A DNA stretch of 64,000 nt, taken from positions 124,001 to 188,000 of the forward strand of contig CBDAQP010000003.1 of NCBI GenBank assembly GCA_965199245.1, written 5' to 3'. Below, piece after piece: positions 33,988 to 42,588 of the stretch. The translations under genes were made by a program, and so were the position numbers. This DNA comes from Carbonatibacter sp965199245 (GTDB lineage Bacteria > Pseudomonadota > Alphaproteobacteria > Kiloniellales > Kiloniellaceae). Under the pieces are notes generated by a model, which did not search any database, was not told the origin of the DNA, and worked only from the letters and a program-made list of their open reading frames with translations. Numbering within the stretch: position 1 is the stretch's first letter; the number at the start of each line of letters is the position of its first letter.

Positions 33988-34305
33988 CTATTCAGTTCGC
34001 AAAATCAAATGCAGACCAAAGGTCGTTTCAACAGGCGCACTGACCTGCCCCACGGATAGTGCAAAGGCCGCTTCCTCGAATTCCCGCACCATCATCCCCC
34101 GCCCAAAATGGCCCAAATCGCCCCCATCCTGACCCGAGGGACAATCAGAAAACTCCCGCGCAAGACTTGAAAAATCTTCCTCCTTGGCCAGGCGTTCGGC
34201 AATCTCTGTAATCGCGGCACGTGCATCTTGGCGTGTGCGGGTTGCTGTCGAACGCGGCACGTCTGCATCCATTAACAAAATATGCGATGCACGTACTTGA
34301 GACAT
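33988..34305 (-). CDS. Parvulin-type peptidyl-prolyl isomerase (PpiC-like)
   Basis: A small 105-residue cytoplasmic rotamase consisting of one parvulin domain. It has the characteristic RASHILL start, the EEDFSSLAREFSDCPSGQDGGDLGHFGRG middle section and the final VGQVSAPVETTFGLHLI strand. The ATG at 34305 follows GGAGG with five-base spacing and gives a typical PpiC N-terminus. The frame's upstream extension to 34338 would run into aspS. It lies 27 bases after the aspS stop on the same strand, so it is probably co-transcribed. No signal sequence is present. Confidence 0.9.
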   Translation of the reverse strand: MSQVRASHILLMDADVPRSTATRTRQDARAAITEIAERLAKEEDFSSLAREFSDCPSGQDGGDLGHFGRGMMVREFEEAAFALSVGQVSAPVETTFGLHLILRTE

Positions 34306-34331
34306 CTTATCCTCCATAGGAACAAAGACGA

Positions 34332-36116
34332 TCAGCACTCGGGATCAGGCAGATCAAGCTTCAGAGATAGTTCGCGCAAGCGGAGGCTATCGATGGGGGC
34401 CGGGGCCTGCATCATCAAATCTTCGGCCTTTCCATTCATGGGGAAGGCGACGACTTCGCGAATGTTTGGCTCATCAGCCAACAACATCACAATACGGTCA
34501 ATACCCGGGGCGGAACCGCCGTGCGGCGGCGCACCGTATTTGAAGGCATTGAGCATTCCGCCAAAGCTCCGTTCTACATCTTGGGCGGTATAGCCCGCAA
34601 TTTCAAAGGCCCGATACATAATATCGGGACAGTGGTTTCGGATCGCCCCGGATGACAGTTCAATGCCGTTACAAACAATGTCATACTGAAAGGCCTTGAT
34701 GCTCAGGGGATCCTGGTCATCCAAGGCAGCTTTTCCGCCCTGTGGCATTGAAAAGGGATTGTGGCTAAAGTCAATCCGTCCACTGTCTTCGTCGCGTTCA
34801 AACATGGGGAAGTCAACAATCCAGCAGAATTTGAAAATATCCTTTTCCAACAGGTCAAGGTCTTCACCCAGTTTTGTCCGCACCTGCCCCGCAAAACGCG
34901 CTGCCGCAGCAACGACATCACAGGCAAAGAAAACAGCATCGCCGTCCTTTAATCCCGCTGTGTCCTTGATTTGTGCAAGACGGTCAGCATCAAGATTTTT
35001 CGCAATTGGCCCCTTTGCCGTGCCATCATCGCCGTAGATGATATAGCCCAGTCCGGCTGCTCCCTCTGCACGCGCCCAGTCATTGAGTTTGTCAAAGAAA
35101 CTGCGCGGTTGCGTCGCTGCCCCCGGCGCGGGAATAGCCCGCACAACAGAACCCGACGCCACAGAACGGGCAAAAATGCCAAAGCCGGACTCACGGAAAG
35201 CCTCGGTCACATCCGCAATGATAATCGGATTACGCAGATCAGGCTTGTCAGAGCCATATTTCGCCATGGCCTCTGCGAAGGGAATGCGGACGAACGGCGC
35301 GGGTGTGACAGTCTTTCCCCCCGCAAATTCGCAGAAAACTCCGTGGAGCACAGGCTCAATCGCCGCAAAAACGTCATCCTGTGTGACGTAACTCATTTCA
35401 AAATCAAGCTGGTAAAATTCACCCGGCGAACGGTCTGCGCGGCTGGCCTCGTCCCGAAAACAGGGGGCCACCTGAAAGTAACGATCAACTCCGCCCACCA
35501 TCAACAGCTGTTTGAACATCTGGGGGGCCTGTGGCAGGGCATAGAATTTACCCGGGTGAATGCGGCTGGGTACCAGATAATCACGTGCGCCCTCGGGGGA
35601 TGATGCCGTTAAGAGCGGCGTTTGAATTTCCTGAAAACCCTGTTCAATCATCCGCGCCCGCAAAGCCGCAATCACATCAGAACGTAGTTTGAGCTTTGCC
35701 GCCATTTTTTCACGGCGCAGGTCAAGATAACGATAGCGCAGGCGGGCTTCCTCCCCCGCGTCCTCGTCCGCATTGACCTGAAGTGGGAGAACATCGGCAC
35801 GCGACTGTACGGCGAGTTCTTCGATCCGCACCTCAATAGACCCAGTCGGCAAGCTATCGTTGATTGTTTCCGCCACACGCATCACCACTTTCCCCGTAAC
35901 AGTGATAACCGACTCAACGCGCAAGGATTCGAGATTTTGAAACAAAGGGCTGGAACTATCGACCACACATTGACTAATGCCTGAGTGATCGCGCAAATCG
36001 ACAAAGAGCAGTTGCCCATGATCGCGCTTGCGATGAATCCAGCCGGACAGCCGAACAACCTCACCCGCATGGGTTGGGCGCAAGGCACCACAGGTATGTG
36101 TACGATAAAGATGCAT
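34332..36116 (-). CDS. aspS: Aspartate--tRNA ligase (probably non-discriminating Asp/Asn type)
   Basis: A class II synthetase of 594 residues. The N-terminal OB-fold anticodon domain (GWIHRKRDHGQLLFVDLRDHSG) is followed by motif 2 (FRDEASRADRSPGEFYQLDFEMSY), the bacterial GAD insertion (about 290-420) and motif 3 (GIDRIVMLLADEPNIREVVAFP). Most alphaproteobacteria charge tRNA-Asn indirectly through a relaxed AspRS, but the sequence does not settle that here. The gene is followed on the same strand by the parvulin gene. Upstream lie the tandem 19-bp repeats and the low-GC methyltransferase gene, which diverges. Confidence 0.95.
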   Translation of the reverse strand: MHLYRTHTCGALRPTHAGEVVRLSGWIHRKRDHGQLLFVDLRDHSGISQCVVDSSSPLFQNLESLRVESVITVTGKVVMRVAETINDSLPTGSIEVRIEELAVQSRADVLPLQVNADEDAGEEARLRYRYLDLRREKMAAKLKLRSDVIAALRARMIEQGFQEIQTPLLTASSPEGARDYLVPSRIHPGKFYALPQAPQMFKQLLMVGGVDRYFQVAPCFRDEASRADRSPGEFYQLDFEMSYVTQDDVFAAIEPVLHGVFCEFAGGKTVTPAPFVRIPFAEAMAKYGSDKPDLRNPIIIADVTEAFRESGFGIFARSVASGSVVRAIPAPGAATQPRSFFDKLNDWARAEGAAGLGYIIYGDDGTAKGPIAKNLDADRLAQIKDTAGLKDGDAVFFACDVVAAAARFAGQVRTKLGEDLDLLEKDIFKFCWIVDFPMFERDEDSGRIDFSHNPFSMPQGGKAALDDQDPLSIKAFQYDIVCNGIELSSGAIRNHCPDIMYRAFEIAGYTAQDVERSFGGMLNAFKYGAPPHGGSAPGIDRIVMLLADEPNIREVVAFPMNGKAEDLMMQAPAPIDSLRLRELSLKLDLPDPEC

Positions 36117-36283
36117 GATTTCCCCCGGAAAAACCTGAATTCACCCGCGACAAAGACCTTTTGACTGCCCTTTGTCAAGGGCGAAGCTAAAGATAAAGCC
36201 AGAAAAAAAGACTGCTTTTCACGCGCTTTCCTGGGAAATTTTTTCTTTGCACTCCGCTTGATTCGATGGCACACATCGGATGT

Positions 36284-36321
36284 GATGTGACGACTGTGAT
36301 CCGACGTGACGACTGTGATCC
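36284..36321 (+). repeat. Tandem 19-bp direct repeat upstream of the methyltransferase gene
   Basis: Two units, GATGTGACGACTGTGATCC (36284-36302) and GACGTGACGACTGTGATCC (36303-36321), differ at one base. A short palindrome CACATCGGATGTG (36273-36285) precedes them. They lie between the aspS start and the methyltransferase ATG at 36361 and could be operator sites or a relic of the insertion that brought the gene. Confidence 0.7.
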
Positions 36322-36360
36322 AAGGAAAATATCCTCTTCCCCGAATAAGTTAGAGACAAA

Positions 36361-37011
36361 ATGTTATCAATCATCAAAAAAATAATCGCACGCAAAAATC
36401 CACTCCTGTTTATAACAGGGCTCAATAGAGTGAGGACAATAAAGAGGTTTGTAGAGTGGAAAAAAAGAAATTTTCTAGCCCCCCCCCCCCAAATCGTCAA
36501 ACAATCAGTCCTTGAAAAATATGCAGTTGTTGGGGGTGTTTGGGTCGAAACAGGAACTTTTTACGGATTGACGACGGAGTTTCTTGCAAGACGATTCCCG
36601 CACGTTCATACAATAGAACCCAGCACAGATTTATACAACACAACACGGGAACGTTTAAGGGATCATAACATAACTTTTTATAATGGATGTAGCGAAGATT
36701 TACTCCCTCGCCTGCTCCCCGATATATCCGGCGATATCAATTTCTGGCTTGATGGGCATTACTCCGCCGGGATAACTTTTAGAGGAAACAAAGACTGCCC
36801 CGTTGAGGATGAACTTGAAGCCATAGAGAAAAACTTGGATAATTTCAACAAAATTTCCATTTTGATTGATGATGTCAGGTGCTTTCTGCCCTCTAGTTCT
36901 GCGGAATATAATGATTATCCGTCAATCGATTACCTCGTTGATTGGGCGCGTCGGTTTAATATGCACTGGCGGATAGAACAGGATATTTTTATTATCCGTA
37001 ATCATATATGA
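36361..37011 (+). CDS. SAM-dependent methyltransferase-like protein, low G+C, with a C12 tract
   Basis: A 216-residue protein. A basic N-terminal stretch (IIKKIIARKNPLLF, then KRFVEWKKRNFL) precedes a Rossmann-like core. GVWVETGTFYGLTTEFLARRFPHVHTIEP corresponds to motif I with the acidic end of strand 2. NFWLDGHYSAG and ILIDDVRCF resemble metal-dependent O-methyltransferases of the macrocin (TylF) kind. Its codons are AT-rich and unlike its neighbours (many AGA, ATA and TTA), which suggests recent acquisition. Twelve consecutive Cs (36479-36490) encode Ala-Pro-Pro-Pro-Gln. A change of one or two bases would frameshift the protein before the catalytic domain, so it may be phase variable. The substrate is unknown; a surface glycan is a guess. 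Confidence 0.7.
   Translation: MLSIIKKIIARKNPLLFITGLNRVRTIKRFVEWKKRNFLAPPPQIVKQSVLEKYAVVGGVWVETGTFYGLTTEFLARRFPHVHTIEPSTDLYNTTRERLRDHNITFYNGCSEDLLPRLLPDISGDINFWLDGHYSAGITFRGNKDCPVEDELEAIEKNLDNFNKISILIDDVRCFLPSSSAEYNDYPSIDYLVDWARRFNMHWRIEQDIFIIRNHI
36479..36490 (+). repeat. Homopolymeric C12 tract inside the methyltransferase gene
   Basis: Twelve Cs interrupt the reading frame at codons 40-44 (Ala-Pro-Pro-Pro-Gln). Other runs noted in this window are about eight G or C (for example 9433-9440 and 24903-24910) and lie in conserved codons. This one is longer and lies in an unconserved linker. Tracts of this length are prone to slipped-strand changes, as in phase-variable surface genes. Confidence 0.8.
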
Positions 37012-37106
37012 CCCGGACGCTTCCTAAGGGAAAAACCAGCAACAAGGACGGGCGCATGTAAATTGAGGCTTCATTTTTATCGGCACAGTGTCTATAGTCC
37101 GCCGCC

Positions 37107-38293
37107 ATGACCTTGATTACAGATACAGACTCACTGGCAAAATTTTGCACAGAGCTTGCCAACGAACCCTTTATCACTGTCGATACGGAGTTTTTGAGGG
37201 AAAAGACCTATTGGCCCAAACTTTGCCTTGTCCAGCTGGCGGGAATCGAGTCCTCTGCCGCTGTTGATGTCTTGGCAGAGGGACTGGATTTAGCCCCGCT
37301 TCTTGATTTGATGCATAACCCGTCTGTGTTGAAGGTTTTTCATTCGGCCCGCCAAGACCTCGAAATTTTTTGTTTATTGATGGATGGTGCATTGCCCGCG
37401 CCTGTTTTTGACACGCAGGTTGCAGCGATGGTTTGCGGTTTTGGGGACTCCATCGGCTATGACAACCTCGCGCGCAAGTTGCTTGCAGTTGACATTGATA
37501 AATCTGCGCGGTTTACGGATTGGTCACGGCGTCCACTGACAAACAAACAAATTCGCTACGCGCTTCCGATGTGACTTTTTTGCGCGATATTTATCGCAAA
37601 CTACACAAACAGATTGCGGTGTCGAACCGCGAAAGCTGGCTAACAGAGGAAATGGCGGTTCTCGATTCACCAGCAACCTATCGCATCATGCCAGAGGACG
37701 CCTATAAGAGGCTCAAAGTACGCTCTGGGGACAGGCGACACCTCGCCCTGTTGCGCGAACTTGCCGCTTGGCGTGAAAGAGACGCCCAACGAAGGAATCT
37801 GCCGCGTGCGCGTATTCTCAAAGATGATCAAATCCTTGATATTGCCGCCCAATGCCCACGTACAGCAAAAGACCTCGCCAGAACGCGCGGTATTTCCGAT
37901 GATATGGCCCGGGGCAAAATTGGAAAATCCGTCCTCGCGGCCATTGAAACGGCCCTCGCCCTGCCCCAGGATCGCTACCCAACCCCAAAGGAGCGGCGCG
38001 AAAAACCTGTTGCACAAAGTGCTGTGTCTGATCTGCTCAAGGTCTTGCTGAAACACTGTTGTGACGAGGCCAGGGTCGCACAACGGCTGGTGTGCAACGC
38101 ACAGGATTTAGACAAAATCGCCACCGATCAAGACGATGACCACCCTGTCATGACGGGATGGCGTTATGAGGTGTTTGGCAAGGCCGCACAAAAGCTGAAA
38201 AGAGGCGAGCTATCGATTCACCTCGACAAAGGACAACTCGTCATCGCGTCACGCCCTGTCACAGTAGTCCAAGCTGTTCAAGTTCAATCCTGA
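37107..38293 (+). pseudogene. rnd: Ribonuclease D, interrupted by an apparent -1 frameshift
   Basis: RNase D is a 3'-5' exonuclease that trims tRNA precursors. The first frame (37107-37574) carries the DEDD exonuclease motifs VDTEFLREKTYW, a VFHSARQDLEI segment and an intact RFTDWSRRPLT. It then stops after QIRYALPM. The second frame (open from 37520) continues exactly where RNase D should, with SDVTFLRDIY and the later WLTEEMAVL and HRDC-domain residues (about RILKDDQILDIA). Restoring one base near 37562-37566 (for example TTT for TT before CCGATG) joins them into one protein of about 395 residues. This is either a recent inactivation or a sequencing error. The gene overlaps the convergent DUF1489 gene by 35 bases. 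Confidence 0.85.
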
Positions 38294-38678
38294 GCGCAGG
38301 GGGCATCACAGCGACATCCCCACCAGATAGCCCTGTATCCTCCGGGGCTTCTGTTCCTTCAAAGTAACGCCACCCTTGAAAAGCGCGAAACCTACGCGGG
38401 CGAGTCCGGATAAGCTGAGCATCAAGCCAGAGAACGGTCATCGGTTTTTCGCCTGTAGTCTCTTCGCGCACTATGTCGAGAATTTTTTGACGGCAACGGA
38501 TTTGACCCCTGATAACCCAGTAGATTGAGCCACCGGACTCGAGGATTTCGTCCCGACGTTTCGGGAACATGCGGGTTCTGTGAAGAGGGCCACCAAACCG
38601 GGCAGATTGTTTTTGTTGAAAGAGTTCTAAGCCGTCGGGAGACTCTGATCCGACAGAAAGTTTAATGAGGTGGAGCAT
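38259..38678 (-). CDS. DUF1489-family protein
   Basis: A 139-residue protein of the DUF1489 family, conserved in alphaproteobacteria and of unknown function. The typical start MLHLIKLSVGSESPDGLELFQ is reached from the ATG at 38678, only one base beyond the upstream SDR stop. The longer frame to 38702 would overlap that gene. Other family-like features are GGSIYWVIRGQIRCRQKILDI and the C-terminal DVAVMPPALRIELEQLGLL. It seems co-transcribed with the SDR gene. Its 3' end overlaps rnd on the other strand. Confidence 0.82.
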   Translation of the reverse strand: MLHLIKLSVGSESPDGLELFQQKQSARFGGPLHRTRMFPKRRDEILESGGSIYWVIRGQIRCRQKILDIVREETTGEKPMTVLWLDAQLIRTRPRRFRAFQGWRYFEGTEAPEDTGLSGGDVAVMPPALRIELEQLGLL

Positions 38679-38679
38679 T

Positions 38680-39360
38680 TTACCAAGGAATTTGCGTTCC
38701 ATCGTAATTGATAAACTGGCCCGTTTGTTCTATACCCGCGCCGTCAATAACCCGCCTCAACCCCGACACAGATTTTGCAGTTGAGATTAGCGCGTTTGGC
38801 CCGCCCATTTCCGTCTGAACCCATCCGGGATGGAGTGCGAAAACGCTCACGCCCTGATCTGCAAGATCAAGGGAGAGGCTTTTGGTCACCATATTTAAAG
38901 CACACTTTGAAGACCGGTAAAGATAACTACCCCCCGACGTATTATCGGCAACCGATCCCATTTTAGAAGACAAATTGACAATGAGTCGCCGTCCACTGGC
39001 GGCAATATGCGCGGCAAAGGATTCTGCCATTCGCACCGGCCCCATCGTGTTGACGGCAAAATGCATCATCCAATCATCATAATCTGTCTGCCCAAGGGGA
39101 TGACTTGGCCCATAGTAGCCCGCGTTGTTTATCAAACAGTCAATCGGCTCCTCAGCAAGTTCACGCGCTAATGAGGCAATTCTTAATTCATCCGTCACAT
39201 CAAGCCTATGGATTGTGACATTTCCTTCGACACTGCGTAATTCCTTGGCCCGTTCGGGATGACGGCAACAAGCATGAATTTTCCAGCCATCAACGGCAAA
39301 AGAACCAGCCATGGCAAGACCAATGCCACGATTGGCCCCCGTAATCAGAAGTGTTGGCAC
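38680..39360 (-). CDS. Short-chain dehydrogenase/reductase
   Basis: A 226-residue classical SDR with NAD(P)-binding motif TGANRGIG (residues 8-15), NNAG (78-81), the catalytic serine S131 and Y148-x-x-x-K152. The substrate is not evident. A GTG at 39360 is the start, with GGAGGTGAG upstream at good distance. It shares a transcript with the DUF1489 gene. Confidence 0.88.
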   Translation of the reverse strand: MPTLLITGANRGIGLAMAGSFAVDGWKIHACCRHPERAKELRSVEGNVTIHRLDVTDELRIASLARELAEEPIDCLINNAGYYGPSHPLGQTDYDDWMMHFAVNTMGPVRMAESFAAHIAASGRRLIVNLSSKMGSVADNTSGGSYLYRSSKCALNMVTKSLSLDLADQGVSVFALHPGWVQTEMGGPNALISTAKSVSGLRRVIDGAGIEQTGQFINYDGTQIPW

Positions 39361-39449
39361 AACTCACCTCCATAGCGTTAAGAGTGAAACACAAACAATC
39401 ACGCACACTACCTATTCAAACAAGACAGTCAAGAAAGGCGAGCCACCTT

Positions 39450-40838
39450 CTACAGGAGAAAGAAAGCCGCCAACCCCAGAAATGACAGAAAGCCGATCAA
39501 ATCTGTGACCGTTGTCAAAAAAACACTCGATGCAATAGCCGGGTCAACCTTCAAGCGATCAAGTGTCAGGGGAATCAAGGTTCCCGACAATCCTGCCACA
39601 ATCATATTGATAACCATAGCAACAGCAATAATGATGGCCAGTTGTGCTGAATCAAACCAAAACCAGGCCACAGCCGCCACCAAAAACGCAAAAAACACCC
39701 CGTTCATGGCCCCGATCAATAGTTCCTTGCCCACAAAGCGCACAGCATTGACAGAGCTGAGGTCTTTCATCGCCAATGAGCGCACCGCGACAGTCAGGGT
39801 CTGTGTTCCCGCATTCCCCCCCATCGAAGCCACAATCGGCATCAAAACAGCCAAGGCGACAAGCTGTTCGATTGTACCCTCGAACAACCCGATAACAAAA
39901 GATGCCGCCAATGCAGTCACAAGGTTCACCGCCAACCACATAAAGCGGGCGCGGGTGGTATCAACAATATCTTCGTAAAAATCCTGTTCGCTCACACCCC
40001 CCATTTTCATAATGTCGTCTGCGGCTTCTGCATCAATCACATCGACAACATCATCGACTGTAATCACCCCGACCAACCGCTCCTGCTGATCGACAACGGG
40101 CGCGGAGACCAAACTGTATTGACGGAAAAGATGAGCAACCTCTTCCTGGTCTGTAGTCAGGGGAATCCTGTGGAGCTGTCCCTCTGTAATCTCATCCAAA
40201 CGCACATGGCGACGGGCGCGGAGCAATCGGGACAAGGACACCGACCCCACCGCGCGGTGCTTGGGCGTGACGATATAAATATCGTAAAAATCATCCGGCA
40301 GATCATCACTGACACGCATATAGTCAATGGTTTCGCCAACCGTCCAGACAGAGGGCACCGCCACAAGCTCACGCTGCATCAAACGCCCGGCAGAGTCTTC
40401 AGGATAACGCAGGCTCTTTTCAATGACACGACGATAGGTCGCGGGTAAAGCAGACAGGATATGGATCCTCAAATCTTCGTCAAGATCGTCAAAGAGATCA
40501 ACCTGATCGTCCGAATCAAGAGCGGGAACCAGATTGGCGATTCTTTCTGGCCCGAGCAGTTTGACAATTTCTTCCTTCACCGATGTTTCAAGATAGGGGA
40601 GAATCTCGGGGTCAAAACCAGCCCCCAAAACACGCATCAGGGCCTTGCGTTCCTTGCGCCCCAGTTGTGCCAACAGATCCGCTGCATCCGATTCATGCAG
40701 GTTCCCGACCAAATCACCCACACCCTGCAGGGCGGTCGTATTGGACTCATGCGTTTCGAGGGCCTCTTCGACTGCGGTGACAACATCAGTTTGTAAGCCA
40801 AATGTTTTTTCAATATTTTTTTCACAATCAGACGACAT
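39450..40838 (-). CDS. mgtE: Magnesium transporter MgtE
   Basis: A 462-residue Mg2+ channel. The N-terminal superhelical MgtE_N domain (about 30-130, with LHESDAADLLAQL and LDEDLRIHIL) is followed by paired CBS domains (about 135-265). Five transmembrane helices at about 285-460 contain the conserved MPIVASMGGNAGTQTLTVAVRSLA pore segment and the AGLSGTLIPL turn. The CBS and N domains close the pore when Mg2+ is high. The transcript's 5' leader contains a long-range perfect 10-bp stem whose 3' arm abuts the ribosome binding site. No canonical M-box was recognised. Confidence 0.95.
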   Translation of the reverse strand: MSSDCEKNIEKTFGLQTDVVTAVEEALETHESNTTALQGVGDLVGNLHESDAADLLAQLGRKERKALMRVLGAGFDPEILPYLETSVKEEIVKLLGPERIANLVPALDSDDQVDLFDDLDEDLRIHILSALPATYRRVIEKSLRYPEDSAGRLMQRELVAVPSVWTVGETIDYMRVSDDLPDDFYDIYIVTPKHRAVGSVSLSRLLRARRHVRLDEITEGQLHRIPLTTDQEEVAHLFRQYSLVSAPVVDQQERLVGVITVDDVVDVIDAEAADDIMKMGGVSEQDFYEDIVDTTRARFMWLAVNLVTALAASFVIGLFEGTIEQLVALAVLMPIVASMGGNAGTQTLTVAVRSLAMKDLSSVNAVRFVGKELLIGAMNGVFFAFLVAAVAWFWFDSAQLAIIIAVAMVINMIVAGLSGTLIPLTLDRLKVDPAIASSVFLTTVTDLIGFLSFLGLAAFFLL

Positions 40839-40848
40839 TCACCCTCCC

Positions 40849-40901
40849 CCTTTTTCCGGCCTTTTTTCAGGCTCAAGGTGAAACTCCACCACGGAAAAAG
40901 G
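40849..40901 (-). promoter_or_regulatory. Ten-bp stem in the mgtE leader next to its ribosome binding site
   Basis: On the minus strand CCTTTTTCCG (40901-40892) pairs perfectly with CGGAAAAAGG (40858-40849), enclosing a 33-base loop that holds a GCCT/AGGC mini-hairpin. The 3' arm runs straight into GGGAGGG (40848-40842), the Shine-Dalgarno of the mgtE ATG (40838). Folding could restrict ribosome access, so a translational switch is possible. Confidence 0.5.
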
Positions 40902-41032
40902 ATAACACGACTGCACAGAACATTGACTATAAAAAGAACAGCCATCTTTCTTTCAAGTTTTCTCCTGTTTGATTATCTCAAAAGGAACGCGTAAAAAACC
41001 ATAATCTGAATTTATCCTAGGCAGAGGCTCTC

Positions 41033-41737
41033 TTGTCCCTTTCATCTCATACGCTCTTTTGCGCTCAGCACGAACTCGCCACCGCCTGCGGCCCGGTAGA
41101 ATGGTGTATTTCAGACAATCTGGTTGACTACACGACCGCTGTTGCCTTTATGGAAAATCGTGTGCGCGCCATCTCTGAACAGCACGCCAAAGAATGCCTC
41201 TGGCTCCTCGAACACCCGTCGCTTTACACCGCAGGAACCTCGGCACGAGCCGATGATCTGCTCAGCCCGGATCGCTTTCCTGTGCACACAACAGGGCGCG
41301 GGGGGCAATATACCTATCACGGACCGGGACAACGGGTTGGCTATGTCATGCTCAACCTCGACCGCAGGGGGCGGGATATTCGCAAATATATCACCCAGCT
41401 CGAAGACTGGATGATTGAAACGCTCAAATATTTTCACATCACGGGTGAACGTCGCCCCGGGCGCATCGGAATTTGGGTTGATCGTGGCGCAGGCCACGAA
41501 GACAAGATTGCCGCCGTGGGAGTGCGTATACGCAAATGGGTCACATTCCACGGGGTCGCACTGAACCTTGATCCAGATCTCAGCCATTTTGATGGCATTG
41601 TGCCCTGCGGCATTCAAGGTCACGGTGTCACATCCCTCCACGACCTCGGCATTCTGGCCTCGCGGAACGACCTTGACGTTGCCATGCAACAAGCATTTTT
41701 CACTGTTTTTGGTGATTTAAGGGCGGATTCGCCATAA
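41033..41737 (+). CDS. lipB: Octanoyltransferase LipB
   Basis: LipB transfers octanoate from acyl carrier protein to the lipoyl domains of ketoacid dehydrogenases, which LipA then converts to lipoyl. The 234-residue protein has HTTGRGGQYTYHGPGQRVGY (the RGG and HGPGQ loop) and LEDWMI. Its catalytic pair is K158 (EDKIAAVGVR) and C192 (GIVPCGI). A TTG at 41033 with GAGG upstream is taken as start. The 3' end overlaps the convergent phytoene-synthase-like gene by 21 bases. Confidence 0.93.
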   Translation: MSLSSHTLFCAQHELATACGPVEWCISDNLVDYTTAVAFMENRVRAISEQHAKECLWLLEHPSLYTAGTSARADDLLSPDRFPVHTTGRGGQYTYHGPGQRVGYVMLNLDRRGRDIRKYITQLEDWMIETLKYFHITGERRPGRIGIWVDRGAGHEDKIAAVGVRIRKWVTFHGVALNLDPDLSHFDGIVPCGIQGHGVTSLHDLGILASRNDLDVAMQQAFFTVFGDLRADSP

Positions 41738-42574
41738 CCGCCACAGGAGCGTCCAAAGCGGTGCTCCCCCTAACAGACTCTCTGGCGTCAGAGCAAAGGG
41801 ATCAAAATCAGCCCGCCGAAAAAGCCGCAGATAATGTTCAAGATGAACCAGAACCATAAAAGGCAAAAGCGCGGTTCTGTTTCCCTGGCATCTACGGAGG
41901 TTATGACGGGCGGTCGCCATCTGTTGCGCCGTCAGTTCACACGATGCCTTCACCAGCTTTTTTAACGGTTCTGTTGTGCGCAAAGCATAATAATCATCCA
42001 AACAAAGTCCACAGGCTTTGGCCGCGTCTGCTGGAAACATAATCTGCCGCCGTCGGGCAAAATAGGCAGAAGACCGCAACAAACCCATGACACCCCAAGC
42101 CCGCCCCGTTACCACAATAGCCCCCTCCTGCGGCACAGGGGTGCAAACTGCATGCATCAAGCGAAAAAGCGGCACAGAGCTTTCATCAAGATAGCTCAAA
42201 AGGTCTGATTGATCTGCGGGGGGCAGATGATCGAGGTCTCTCTCCCGCGCGAGGATTAGTCGCTTAAGCTCTGTGCAGGGCAAATCAAAATCATCAACAG
42301 CACGGGCGAGAGCCTGCACAATGGCCTGTTGACGTACAGGCGGTGAAAAAATGCTCTCAACGGCTTCCCGCCACCACTGGAGCCGCATCATCCCGAGCAT
42401 CGGTTCACTGACCGAATGCGCCGTGGCAGAAACATCGAGATGAAAAGCCAAAAGCGCAAAAAGTGCTTCACGCCTGCGCAAATCGGCGATCAAACAAATT
42501 TTATAGCAATCGAGGTTCCGGCGCTTGACCTCTTGCCCGCACCAAGACAGCTGTTGCCCTGCTTGCCCGCTCAT
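41717..42574 (-). CDS. Squalene/phytoene synthase-fold protein, NDUFAF6-like
   Basis: A 285-residue protein of the isoprenoid synthase fold. It resembles the mitochondrial complex I assembly factor NDUFAF6: ALFALLAFHLDVSATAHSVSEPMLGMMRLQWWREAV. The regular DxxxD substrate motifs of true squalene synthases are not clearly kept, so the role is more likely assembly or scaffolding than terpenoid synthesis. It lies next to the NDUFAF3-like gene, secF and secD, a layout known in alphaproteobacteria that fits a link to respiratory complex assembly. It overlaps lipB by its 3' end. Confidence 0.75.
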   Translation of the reverse strand: MSGQAGQQLSWCGQEVKRRNLDCYKICLIADLRRREALFALLAFHLDVSATAHSVSEPMLGMMRLQWWREAVESIFSPPVRQQAIVQALARAVDDFDLPCTELKRLILARERDLDHLPPADQSDLLSYLDESSVPLFRLMHAVCTPVPQEGAIVVTGRAWGVMGLLRSSAYFARRRQIMFPADAAKACGLCLDDYYALRTTEPLKKLVKASCELTAQQMATARHNLRRCQGNRTALLPFMVLVHLEHYLRLFRRADFDPFALTPESLLGGAPLWTLLWRLWRIRP

Positions 42575-42588
42575 CCTCGTCGCCTGCT

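Noticed and set aside
37520..38293. The second rnd frame as a separate HRDC-domain gene.
   Set aside because: Its first residues overlap the end of the first frame, and the sequence continues RNase D exactly. A split gene is the better reading.
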